64,000 nucleotides of DNA from Asterias rubens (lineage: Eukaryota; Echinodermata; Asteroidea; Forcipulatida; Asteriidae): the NCBI RefSeq assembly GCF_902459465.1, contig NC_047066.1, positions 21,393,047 to 21,457,046 of the forward strand, given 5' to 3'. The notes under the pieces were generated by a model, which worked only from the letters and a program-made list of their open reading frames with translations, did no database searches and was not told the DNA's origin. Position 1 is the first letter of the stretch; each line of letters opens with the position of its first letter. Below, in pieces: positions 57,601-64,000 of the stretch. A program made the translations under genes and the position numbers.

Positions 57601-60600
57601 CTTAACCAAGAAGAAAATGCCTTGGTGCCCTTGCCCTTTCAAAAACGAAGCATACAGGCCTGAGTTAGTCCACACGCACCTTAACAGCTGAGAGCACCAC
57701 AGCAGCGTTAGCATGAGCCAGTCTGGGAGTGACTCGTTCACAGATACTTTGAGCCTCTCGGTCATCTTTAGGAGTGTAGTTGGACAGAGAATCCAAGATG
57801 AAGATCTGACCCCATCTAAACAAAGAAAGTTACAAACTCCATTTAGTCTCCTTTTGAGTTTATAAAAACTGATTTATCTTAAATCTTCCTGGTAATGACA
57901 CCAAGGGATCAAGAAAAGCATTTTTCCGTAGGCTTGAAGTATCCAAAAATAGAGGAAAACCAACAGAATCAGGTAGGACTGAAAACCCAATCCACAAGCA
58001 AGACTCTGGTCTGAGGTGAAATTTGAACTGGTGTCGACAGAGGTGAAGGGCAGGGAAAGAATCCACTGTGCCAACCTGATCCCCCAAGTATACCAGTGCA
58101 TGAAATTACGTTTATAAATAGGCCCCTTGCATTGTCTGCCATCATTGATGAAACGTGCCAGCATGAAAGGCTATTATTGGCGGAGATCTTGTGCAGCATG
58201 CAAGTACGTGCAGCATGCAAGTACGCCCTTCGCATGACTCTCAGCTACAAGCATAATGCATAATACGCAAGCACAATTCACCACTTTTTTATTGTTTCGT
58301 CATCAAAGATGGCGGTCATTGACGTCAAGTGCAATCCTTCTATATGAAGGTATATGAGCTGGGGTCGACAAGAGTGGAAGAAACCAGGTCAACTTGACCC
58401 TAAAGCTCAACTTGGGCTACATTGTTTGGTACATATAGTCAATGATAACAAAAGGGAATGTGCGGGCCAAACTTACTCTGTGCACTCATTCAATGCAGTC
58501 AGCAGTTTATTAATGGTTTGAGAATTCAGGTCGAACAGGGTAGTGCCAGATGGGGAGGCATCGTTGATTTCAGACAGGGCTGCCACGGCATTAGCGACCA
58601 CCTAAAACAAAAGGAAATAGTTACATCAAGCTCTGGTGTTTCTGATCAGCAGTGTGTGGGTTGGAGTCCCAGTCGTGACACTTGTGTCCATAAGCAAGAC
58701 ACTTTACCATTGCTTTGTCCTTTGGATGGACAAATCCATTGGTAATTAACCAGGGCACTTATCGCAAAGAGGAGGGGGTTTGCTCCGATGTTTTCTTGTT
58801 CGATTGGCTGCATATTGCACCACAGCATCTTGTAAACCATTACATGGTGCTATGTAAAAAGGAGTAGGTCTCGTACTTTAATCCTAACCCACAATACCTT
58901 GCAGGTAATGAGCGGTTAGTATTATCATAACTTTTGTGAAGTTGATGTGAAGGCCGAAATGATAATCAGGGATAATAAAGTGAATTGAAATTAATTGAAA
59001 TAATTGTTATTATACATGAGTGGAATAATTTTCGATAAGAGGTGTGACTACTCACCATTGGGTTTGATGCAGTCAAAAGGTCCCTCAGTTGATCAATAAA
59101 TCCCTGATCCTCAACAAGCTGTGGGTTGATATCATACAGCTTAGCTACACATACTGCGGCAGTTTTCTGCACGTAGGGGTCTTCATCCTTCAGGCATTTA
59201 CGCAGCGGGTCACACAGGTATGCTGTGATCTTATCCACTCGGATGCAGCCCATGGTGCGCACTGCTAGAGCACGAATCAGTGGGTTGGTGTCCTCGCAGT
59301 CCTATATATTATATATATTATATTATATTTATTGGTTTGTTTCATAAAAACATTACAAAGAAATGAACAGAATGACAACCGATATGGTTGAACTGCACTA
59401 GAACATGTACAGCATAAAAATTTCCTTAAAAAGAGCTAAAGGTTAAACAGTTAAAACACACAATAGATAATGAGCAAGTATTACAAACAATCAATACAAC
59501 AAACAATCAATACAACAAACAATCAACCAGCACTTAACCAAAAAGATTGAGACTTGCACAAATAGACCTAATCAAAGGGACAAAAAGAAATAACAGTTGA
59601 GCTTCAGTTAGTCTTTTTATCCATATATTTCACATTTCGCAAAACCTAAATTTCTGTAGTTCTAAATGATTTTGTGTGGAGATGAAGCTACCTAAATATA
59701 CAGAATATTACCTTATAAAAGATCTACTGACTCTACATCGTCTATTATTCAAAACCTTAGATGCTCAGACAGGAGGAGGAATGTCAATGATTTTCTGCTA
59801 AACATTCTATTTGTGTTCTCTACCTCCTTCAGGTCAAACTAGCCCCTTCCCCTTTTTGTTGCTTATTATCTATTTCCACTTACCTGCTCTGTTAGCCTTT
59901 AAATCCCTATATTTCACATTTAACACCGTTTTGTAGTTTTAGCCCAACAAATTGTATGAAACTGAAAAATGCCTGACAAAAATACCTTTTAAAATACATT
60001 TTAAAGTTCTACAGACTCTAAATAATCTATTATTGAAAACCTTGACACCTTGGACAGTAGGAGGGATGCTGAAGTTTTTCTGCTATTTCATTATTCTTAC
60101 CTTGACGAATGTATTGACTGCCATAATAGCCATGTCAGGCTGGCTCTTGGCGTAGTTCATCAAGTAGAGATACACAAGTTTCTTCAACTCCAGGTTGTCA
60201 GTTTGCATGCAGTTCACCACATCAGGAAAGAGGGAGCTGAAATAATACAAATGTATCATAAAAATAGTATGCAGTTCTTACATTCTTTATCACACCCAAA
60301 GGCGCCTGAAAGCACTAATTACTTGGTCTCCAAGGTATGCACAGCTATACGCCTCTCTTAATATTTACGCATGACGTCATAGTTCTTACCCAAAATGAGA
60401 CTATAGGCGCACGTCCGCCACCACTTGCAGTGGCTGCGCCTATGGCCTCGTTTTGGGTTAGAGTTGTCATGTACTCCATGCATAAATATTAAGAGAGGCG
60501 TATGCTCAAGATATAAGACCCATTTCCTTACAAAGCACCAAGTAACAGTTTACGAGGGCTGTGGCGCAATCTGTAGCCAAAAATACCAGAAAACACCAAG

Positions 60601-61122
60601 GCAAACCCTTCCTCTTAACAATAAGTGTACTGGATTATTTTACATTGTATACAAACGGGACCTTCAGCTTTACGTCCTATCCAAAGGACAAAGCAATAAT
60701 TGTTTTAGTATCTTGCTTAAGGACACCACTGTGAGGAATGTAAAGACCAGGACTCAAACCCACACTCTGCTAGTCAGAAACACCAGAGCTCGAGGTCAGT
60801 GCACTGGACCGCTCAGCCACGACTTGCCTTAAGTAACTATTTCAAACACAAGAGACTTTGGCCAGAGGTACTATAGTCTTACAAAAAACAGTTTCTCAAA
60901 AAAATGTTTCAAATAACAATGTTTTGTGTTTAATTAACAACAAAAACTGGGATCTTTTTGAAGTGTTTTTTCTTCTCACCTAACATCCTTGCCGACCGTC
61001 ATACTAGCGATAACTTTCTTCACAGCTTCTTTCTTCTTTTCCTTCTTGTCGCTGTTTAGGTCTGCCTTTAACTCATAGATCTCACCCTTCTTGGTCGTTG
61101 TGAAATACTTGGAATCCGTCAT
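45564..61122 (-). CDS. AP2B1: AP-1/AP-2 complex beta subunit (beta-adaptin), 17 coding exons
   Basis: Large subunit of the clathrin adaptor. With alpha or gamma adaptin, mu and sigma it binds cargo at the plasma membrane (AP-2) or trans-Golgi (AP-1) and recruits clathrin. Exons: 61122-60980, 60236-60101, 59301-59056, 58601-58477, 57815-57680, 56949-56795, 56326-56110, 55106-54928, 54493-54292, 53911-53655, 53141-52913, 52571-52419, 52085-51940, 51119-50905, 47626-47543, 46924-46770, 45638-45564. All borders are GT/AG, every phase agrees, and the total is 2853 nt, giving 950 residues (human AP2B1 has 937-951). HEAT/armadillo trunk about 1-590, Gly/Pro/Met-rich hinge about 590-720, sandwich-platform appendage about 725-950. 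Many invertebrates have one beta shared by AP-1 and AP-2, so the vertebrate symbol is by similarity only. Odd points: a non-canonical clathrin box and a divergent last exon. Confidence 0.96.
45850..46022 (-). mobile_element. SINE family D, beta-adaptin intron 16
   Basis: TTATTCCAGGGAAAAACCCA and ATGATTCGAATCGGGTC, then CCACTAGGCCGACCAGAC head; ends where the 123-bp array begins. Confidence 0.6.
46045..46769. repeat. 123-bp minisatellite, six copies, in beta-adaptin intron 16
   Basis: Units start at 46045, 46168, 46291, 46414, 46537 and 46660, an exact 123-bp period. Copies 1-5 are almost identical; copy 6 is diverged and runs to the donor of exon 16. Unit contains CACATCTAGTTCACTAGTTC and GATGGGTGGGGAGGGTTAGG. 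Confidence 0.88.
46770..46924 (-). CDS. AP2B1: Beta-adaptin coding exon 16 (platform)
   Basis: Residues 875-926: [40 protein letters not shown]. The Tyr of DMLYQSLKL, a known ligand contact in the family, is kept. Acceptor TTTCAACAG, donor GTGAGC; a 123-bp minisatellite starts in the first bases of the intron. Confidence 0.95.
47180..47356 (-). repeat. Dispersed repeat family E, partial, beta-adaptin intron 15
   Basis: CAGGCCTGGAATTACAC and TTCCAATGGAAGTACCCTTT with TGAATTTCCAGGCCTG. Confidence 0.55.
47543..47626 (-). CDS. AP2B1: Beta-adaptin coding exon 15 (platform)
   Basis: An 84-nt exon, residues 847-875: [20 protein letters not shown]. The Trp aligns with the platform Trp that binds adaptor partners. 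Acceptor CTTATTGCAG, donor GTAAGA. Confidence 0.93.
47685..47978 (-). mobile_element. SINE with family-A head and different body, beta-adaptin intron 14
   Basis: The head (ACCCACACTCTCTGCTGATC, CGGTGCTCTTAACCGCTC) matches family A. The body (GAGGCCGTTGCCACCTACGC) does not, so it is a related subfamily. Confidence 0.6.
48240..48385. repeat. Short repeat of GAGTAGGGCTCCCT, about four copies
   Basis: GTGAGTAGGGCTCCCTGTAT, GCGAGTAGGGCTCCCTCTGT, ACTAGAGCTCTCTATG, GGAGTAGGGCTCCCTCTATG at 27-40-bp spacing in beta-adaptin intron 14. Confidence 0.65.
49285..49671 (+). mobile_element. TTAA-flanked MITE in beta-adaptin intron 14
   Basis: Complete copy with TTAA on both sides; close in sequence to the copy at 29191, suggesting recent activity. 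Confidence 0.85.
49878..50021. mobile_element. Foldback MITE in beta-adaptin intron 14
   Basis: GGGAGACTTTC ... GAAAGTCTCC ends; GGGCAGCAGACTTACCGGGT pairs with ACCCGGTATGTCTGCTGCC. Arms about 55 bp. Confidence 0.75.
50432..50546. repeat. 19-bp tandem repeat, six perfect copies
   Basis: AACATACTATAATATCTTC repeated without change from 50432, in beta-adaptin intron 14. Perfect identity implies recent expansion. Confidence 0.88.
50905..51119 (-). CDS. AP2B1: Beta-adaptin coding exon 14 (appendage)
   Basis: Residues 775-847: [58 protein letters not shown]. Acceptor CATTTGCAG, donor GTGAGT. Confidence 0.95.
51203..51550 (+). mobile_element. Diverged TTAA-type MITE in beta-adaptin intron 13
   Basis: Recognisable by GCCATTGGACACTTTCTG, TTGACCGATTGAGCCTAAC, TTTTCACAGGTTAAG and TGATACACGAAGTG in family order; ends degraded. 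Confidence 0.55.
51845..51890. repeat. 8-bp microsatellite ATCACAAC, five copies
   Basis: Perfect ATCACAAC run in beta-adaptin intron 13, about 50 bp from the donor of exon 13. Confidence 0.85.
51940..52085 (-). CDS. AP2B1: Beta-adaptin coding exon 13 (appendage sandwich)
   Basis: Residues 727-775: [20 protein letters not shown] and [18 protein letters not shown], the beta-sandwich subdomain. Acceptor TTCATTCAG, donor GTGAGA. Confidence 0.95.
52419..52571 (-). CDS. AP2B1: Beta-adaptin coding exon 12 (hinge to appendage)
   Basis: Residues 676-726: glutamine/methionine/glycine-rich [20 protein letters not shown], then [10 protein letters not shown] and GMYVEPKT leading into the appendage. 51 whole codons. 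Acceptor TGCAACAG, donor GTAAGT. Confidence 0.9.
52913..53141 (-). CDS. AP2B1: Beta-adaptin coding exon 11 (hinge)
   Basis: Residues 599-675, Ala/Pro/Met-rich flexible linker. [15 protein letters not shown] aligns with the vertebrate clathrin-box segment but reads LLGMD instead of LLNLD. Ends [15 protein letters not shown]. Acceptor GACCTTAG, donor GTAAGT. Confidence 0.9.
53655..53911 (-). CDS. AP2B1: Beta-adaptin coding exon 10 (end of trunk)
   Basis: Residues 514-599: [55 protein letters not shown], then the start of the hinge. Acceptor TGTTTACAG, donor GTAAGT. Confidence 0.96.
54292..54493 (-). CDS. AP2B1: Beta-adaptin coding exon 9
   Basis: Residues 446-513: [51 protein letters not shown]. 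Acceptor TTTCTAG, donor GTGGGT. Confidence 0.96.
54928..55106 (-). CDS. AP2B1: Beta-adaptin coding exon 8
   Basis: Residues 387-446: [47 protein letters not shown]. Acceptor TACTGCAG, donor GTAAGA. Confidence 0.96.
55735..56082. mobile_element. hAT-like MITE rich in TATCGCGATA
   Basis: Ends CTTGGGCAATATCACGATAT and ATATCGCCCAAG are inverted; subterminal regions hold many TATCGCGATA palindromes. About 348 bp in beta-adaptin intron 7. The hAT assignment is by resemblance. Confidence 0.7.
56110..56326 (-). CDS. AP2B1: Beta-adaptin coding exon 7
   Basis: Residues 314-386, one of the most conserved trunk stretches: [52 protein letters not shown]. Acceptor CCAAACAG, donor GTGAGT. Confidence 0.97.
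56795..56949 (-). CDS. AP2B1: Beta-adaptin coding exon 6
   Basis: Residues 263-314. The loop [17 protein letters not shown] differs from vertebrates, while [20 protein letters not shown] and [10 protein letters not shown] are conserved. Acceptor CTCAATAG, donor GTTAGT. Confidence 0.95.
57230..57330 (+). mobile_element. TTAA-type MITE fragment
   Basis: Right-end remnant (CTTATACATTATCAACAGCT, GAGTAATTACAAAAGGT, CCTTTTAA) in beta-adaptin intron 5. Confidence 0.5.
57350..57664 (+). repeat. Dispersed repeat family E, beta-adaptin intron 5
   Basis: GGAGGCAACGAAGGCGATTG, ATTGCCTTGGTGCCCTTAAA, AAAACGAAGCATACAGGCCT; ends 15 bp from exon 5. Confidence 0.6.
57680..57815 (-). CDS. AP2B1: Beta-adaptin coding exon 5
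   Basis: Residues 217-262: [20 protein letters not shown] and [18 protein letters not shown]. Acceptor TTTGTTTAG, donor GTGCGT. Confidence 0.95.
57925..58085 (-). mobile_element. SINE family D, beta-adaptin intron 4
   Basis: GACTGAAAACCCAATCCACA, GAAATTTGAACTGGTGTCGA, CTGTGCCAACCTGATCC. Confidence 0.55.
58477..58601 (-). CDS. AP2B1: Beta-adaptin coding exon 4
   Basis: Residues 176-217: [19 protein letters not shown] then [18 protein letters not shown]. Acceptor TTGTTTTAG, donor GTAAGT. Confidence 0.95.
58632..58925 (+). mobile_element. SINE family A in beta-adaptin intron 3
   Basis: CTGGTGTTTCTGATCAGCAG head, CTTTGTCCTTTGGATGGACA, GGGCACTTATCGCAAAGAGG; tail truncated. Confidence 0.7.
59056..59301 (-). 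CDS. AP2B1: Beta-adaptin coding exon 3
   Basis: Residues 94-175, trunk HEAT repeats, including [20 protein letters not shown] and [20 protein letters not shown]. 82 whole codons. Acceptor is an unusual TA-repeat tract ending TATAG. Donor GTGAGT. Confidence 0.96.
59302..60100. other. Beta-adaptin intron 2
   Basis: TA-rich tract at 59302-59330 serves as the acceptor region; an imperfect direct repeat of about 65 bp (ATTATTCAAAACCTTAGA.. at 59743 and ATTATTGAAAACCTTGACA.. at 60030). No element class assigned. Confidence 0.4.
60101..60236 (-). CDS. AP2B1: Beta-adaptin coding exon 2
   Basis: Residues 48-93: [19 protein letters not shown], then the highly conserved [20 protein letters not shown]. 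Acceptor TATTTCAG, donor GTAAGA. Confidence 0.96.
60347..60503. repeat. Long imperfect palindrome in beta-adaptin intron 1
   Basis: ATACGCCTCTCTTAATATTTA at 60347 is inverted at 60484-60503; inner CCCAAAATGAG...CTATAGGCGC pairs with GCGCCTATGGCCTCGTTTTGGG-type sequence. Foldback MITE. Confidence 0.7.
60525..60832 (-). mobile_element. SINE family A in beta-adaptin intron 1
   Basis: Reverse copy: GCACCAAGTAACAGTTTACG at the left, CCCACACTCTGCTAGTCAGA head at the right. Confidence 0.7.
60980..61122 (-). CDS. AP2B1: Beta-adaptin coding exon 1
   Basis: Residues 1-47 plus two bases; begins [20 protein letters not shown] with the conserved Lys-rich [20 protein letters not shown] helix. A good acceptor (CATTATGACAG) about 38 nt upstream of ATG implies an upstream 5' UTR exon. 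Donor GTGAGA. Confidence 0.96.
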
Positions 61123-62476
61123 GATGAACTTTTGTAATTAAATCCGGGAAGAAGCTGTCATAATGAGAATTAAACAAAATTGAATAAGGGGAAAATAAGC
61201 TGGCCATTGAAAAAAATCCTCAGTACTATATGACAACATCGACTAGGAGACTCGCCTCCATGCATGATCACTACACGTACAATCCAATACTAATAGCACC
61301 AGGGCAGAGTTCACGGCTAACGAACGCTCATTATTAGACTTACAAACATAAAGACTAGGGACTTTGTATGAACGAAATAATCAGACTATGATGTATTTTA
61401 TTGTCAAAATGTGACTGAAACTTGAAACTGAAAGTAATTGTTCAATTCCAATTTCAAATCCAGTTTCAACAAACAAAATCAGCAGAAAGATTTCTGTATC
61501 CTGCCACAACTTTGTTATTATTTTGTTGAGAAATAAGGGTCATCATAAATCAAGAGTATCTATTCTATTTCTAACTTACTCGTAATAAAATATGAGATAG
61601 ATCATTCATGTAGATGTTTAAAATTAAAAGATTAGCAAAAAAAAGTGGTAGTATCAGGATACAGAAATCTTCCCAAAATAAACAAAAACAATCATCACAG
61701 TTCGGTGGACATGTTTCATTTTATTAAAGAAAAGTGCTAACTGCTAGCTATTGCGCTAAATACCGCGAGAATGTGATATTCCACCGTAAGCTACATGTAG
61801 GTCGACTTGACCAACCTACGCAGTTGTTTGTATTGTTTACTGTCTCGTACGCGTAACATACCGACCATAATACCCAAGCGAGTACGTACGAGTGCACGTA
61901 CAAAAATAACTAACCTTGAAATCGGTTTTAAGTTAAAGCCAGATCATGTTCAATAAATGATTTATTCAACGATATTCCAATGGGAACCGTGTTTTTTATT
62001 CATTTCATTTGGTTTGGAAGCGGGTGTGTGCAAAAAATAATATTAAAAAAATAATCAAAAGTGGGTGGGTACACTGAAATTATGTTGGCTGTTTACGGAA
62101 GTCAGAACCGGCAAACCCTTGCATTAAAACGCGTATTTCAATCTACGAAAAACAAGAATAACACTCAAACGAAGTTTGTCATATAAAACAACTATCAGAG
62201 TATCAATTATTGCATACATACTTACAATAAAATTTGTAAAAACGCCGATTTCGTGTGATTTTTTTAGCAGACTAATCGGAAGTCCGACGGGCTAGAGAAA
62301 GATGGCGCTGCCCTGTCAGCATATCCCAGCATGCATTGCGCGAAGAAGCAGATTTTTAACTGGTACCTCTCCGTACGTATTCCCGTAGTCTTTCTATATA
62401 ATGACTGCGGTTACCAGTGGAATTATTTCTTATTACATCAACATCGTCGTCTGCTAGAAAGCACATTCATTCGCAG
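61123..62476. promoter_or_regulatory. Head-to-head beta-adaptin / PEX12 intergenic region, probable bidirectional promoter
   Basis: The two start codons are 2.3 kb apart on opposite strands. A possible beta-adaptin 5' UTR donor is GTTAGT at 61914-61909 (minus). The PEX12 5' UTR exon probably ends GCAG before GTAAAG at 62476. Between them, ATCCCAGCATGCATTGCGC (about 62323-62341) resembles the ZNF143/STAF site and AAAGATGGCGCTG (about 62299) resembles YY1. Both motifs favour bidirectional, TATA-less housekeeping promoters. Confidence 0.6.
62300..62476 (+). other. PEX12: Possible PEX12 5' UTR exon
   Basis: A spliced 5' leader is implied by the strong acceptor just before the PEX12 ATG. The best upstream donor is GCAG/GTAAAG at 62476. 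The left border is not determined. Confidence 0.4.
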
Positions 62477-63394
62477 GTAAAGTTATCATATTTAACTGCA
62501 AATTAGAGATATAAAACAAGAAATAAGACACAAAGAACATATCTATGCATGGTCTGTGGTAGCTGGCACTCGTTTTGGAATTGATTCCTTCACTGAAAAA
62601 GGTAAGGGGAGATGGGGCGATTGTGGGTTTGTAAAATTACAATCAAGTGTGAATTTTGGGTGGGCCGGCTGCAGCCAGCTGCCGAGTGCATGCACTTCTC
62701 AAGTTCTTGTGTGTACAACTAGCTACACCAACTTTCTGAACAGGAATGTAGTCGTAGGAAGTGCTCTACTATAGGCTAGAATGTGCTCTGGACTATCTGC
62801 AATTCTGTCTGTGATTCTGTATGAGTACGACAAGTACGTACGGCTAATCATAATGATAATGCCATTTAATTTAATGCTGGTAGGTAGGCCTAGAACTTAG
62901 TACTTCTACTTGTTCATAAATCATGATGGACAATTTGACAATTTATTTGTTTAAACTTGAATTAAATAAATAAGTTAGTGGGTATACTGCTGGAACCGGC
63001 TGAGATTTAATAATAAATGCTATGTAAACCGGCAAATCTGGTTGTAGCACCCTTTCTTACTCAGTCAGTTTTATTGTAGATTAAATTGCAACAATTTTTT
63101 ACCATTGTTGCGAAGCTGACTGTAAAGCGTACTGCTTTTAGCAACCTGGACGCTCCACATCCCCATCCAGTTTTCTTCAATCCTCCCCCCCCCCCCATTG
63201 ATGCTAAAATATGGTTCAAACTTTGGTAAGATTTTGAACAACTGGTCCTTCACTAGAAAAATGGAAGAGGCAACGGGATTCCTTTTTCCCTGGACCGGAA
63301 CTTTAATCATAATAAGTCAAGACTAACTAACTAATTATTTATTTCTGATTGAACTCTTTCTTTTTTATTAACTCAGTTATAAAACACAGACAAG

Positions 63395-63517
63395 ATGGCG
63401 GAACTTGGTGCTCACTTGACATCAACGACAGTCTCAAACAGACCTTCATTTTTTGAAGTTCTTGCTCAAGAAAGTTTGATGAGTACACTTCGACCGGCCA
63501 TGAAGCATTTGATAAAG
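63395..63517 (+). CDS. PEX12: Peroxisome assembly protein 12, first coding exon (partial gene)
   Basis: Codes 41 residues starting MAELGAHLTSTTVSNRPSFF and including FEVLAQESLMSTLRPAMKH, which matches the N-terminus of PEX12. That protein is a peroxisomal membrane RING subunit which, with PEX2 and PEX10, ubiquitinates the PEX5 import receptor. The exon begins at about 63377 after acceptor TATTAACTCAG and ends before GTGACT with phase 0. The membrane segments and RING finger must lie beyond the right edge; no further exon is visible up to 64000. Confidence 0.88.
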
Positions 63518-64000
63518 GTGACTTTTCTATATTGTTACAAAGTCTTAAAATTGTCACTGTAAAGGTGAAATTGTTTTTGTTGACGGCTTTATTGAATTAC
63601 TTCATTACCATACAGCTTATGAATTGCTAAGGCTTCCTTCACAAGTTTTAAACAAGGTTCCAACAAGTTCACTTGAGTTTCAAATTACTTGCATTACACT
63701 CACATGAAACTTCTATTTCCTAACATTCCCTGCAAACCTGGATTTAAATGATGGGCACTGAGGTCATGACCTTTATTACCCTGGTATTGGCCTTGGAGCC
63801 CCTTCAAAAGTTCCCATTAACCTTTAACCTTTACGTTTTCCAATGGAAGTGCCCTCTGCAAAATGAAAATGGCCTTGCTCTCTCAAAGACCAAGTTCCAG
63901 GTCTGTCCTCAGACCTTGAACTTCACTCTTGAAGGAGCATGGTGGTTTTCCTCTGGTAGCGGCAATTCTATGAGGAAAATGTGAGTTTGTATTGAACTTT
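63518..64000 (+). other. PEX12 intron 1 (partial)
   Basis: Intron running off the window. From about 63735 to 63985 it contains an inverted copy of the dispersed family seen at 27436, 32758 and 57350 (GGCCTTG, AATGGAAGTGCCCTCTGCAA). Confidence 0.6.

Overview
This is an animal nuclear DNA window. It has short exons with GT/AG borders, long introns, dense dispersed repeats, tRNA-derived SINEs and inverted-repeat DNA elements, and no operons. The protein sequences are deuterostome-like, and the SINE and TTAA-flanked element families resemble those I associate with echinoderms. A sea star is my best guess, but that is inference.

Three protein genes can be supported. (1) PLPP, a phospholipid phosphatase, is on the minus strand at 28923-42650. 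Its six coding exons close perfectly in frame to 308 residues and carry all three catalytic motifs. (2) The AP-1/AP-2 beta-adaptin (AP2B1-like) gene is on the minus strand at 45564-61122. Its 17 coding exons close in frame to 950 residues and cover trunk, hinge and appendage. (3) The first coding exon of PEX12, a peroxisomal RING ubiquitin-ligase subunit, is on the plus strand at 63395-63517; the rest lies beyond the window. AP2B1 and PEX12 are head to head around a compact intergenic region with ZNF143-like and YY1-like motifs. I recall the same pair being head to head in human, so this may be an old bidirectional promoter.

The left 28.9 kb has no protein gene I can support. It is repeat country. 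At 7.0-10.6 kb a tandem array repeats a 53-nt core ten times; the core is strongly conserved while the spacers diverge, and it can fold into two short hairpins. Inside the array, a 33-bp minisatellite of about 54 copies (8.6-10.4 kb) is open in several frames on both strands. Further right are a ~200-bp AT-rich tandem repeat (11.1-11.96 kb), a ~215-bp repeat with GCGATTTTT runs (14.7-15.6 kb), degenerate TTAGGG-like DNA (16.3-16.5 kb) and a GTGGCTTTGTGCAGT array split by a nested DNA element (25.5-26.4 kb).

PLPP intron 4 (33.9-40.0 kb) holds a ~130-bp tandem repeat followed by eight 53-bp units, each containing a hairpin whose two arms change together. In the beta-adaptin gene a 123-bp minisatellite runs right up to the splice donor of exon 16.

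At least 14 copies or fragments of one TTAA-flanked inverted-repeat element, several SINE families, one further dispersed family and two CR1/L2-type LINE tails account for most of the remaining sequence. The 53-nt core array and the 53-bp hairpin satellite are the best candidates for something undescribed.
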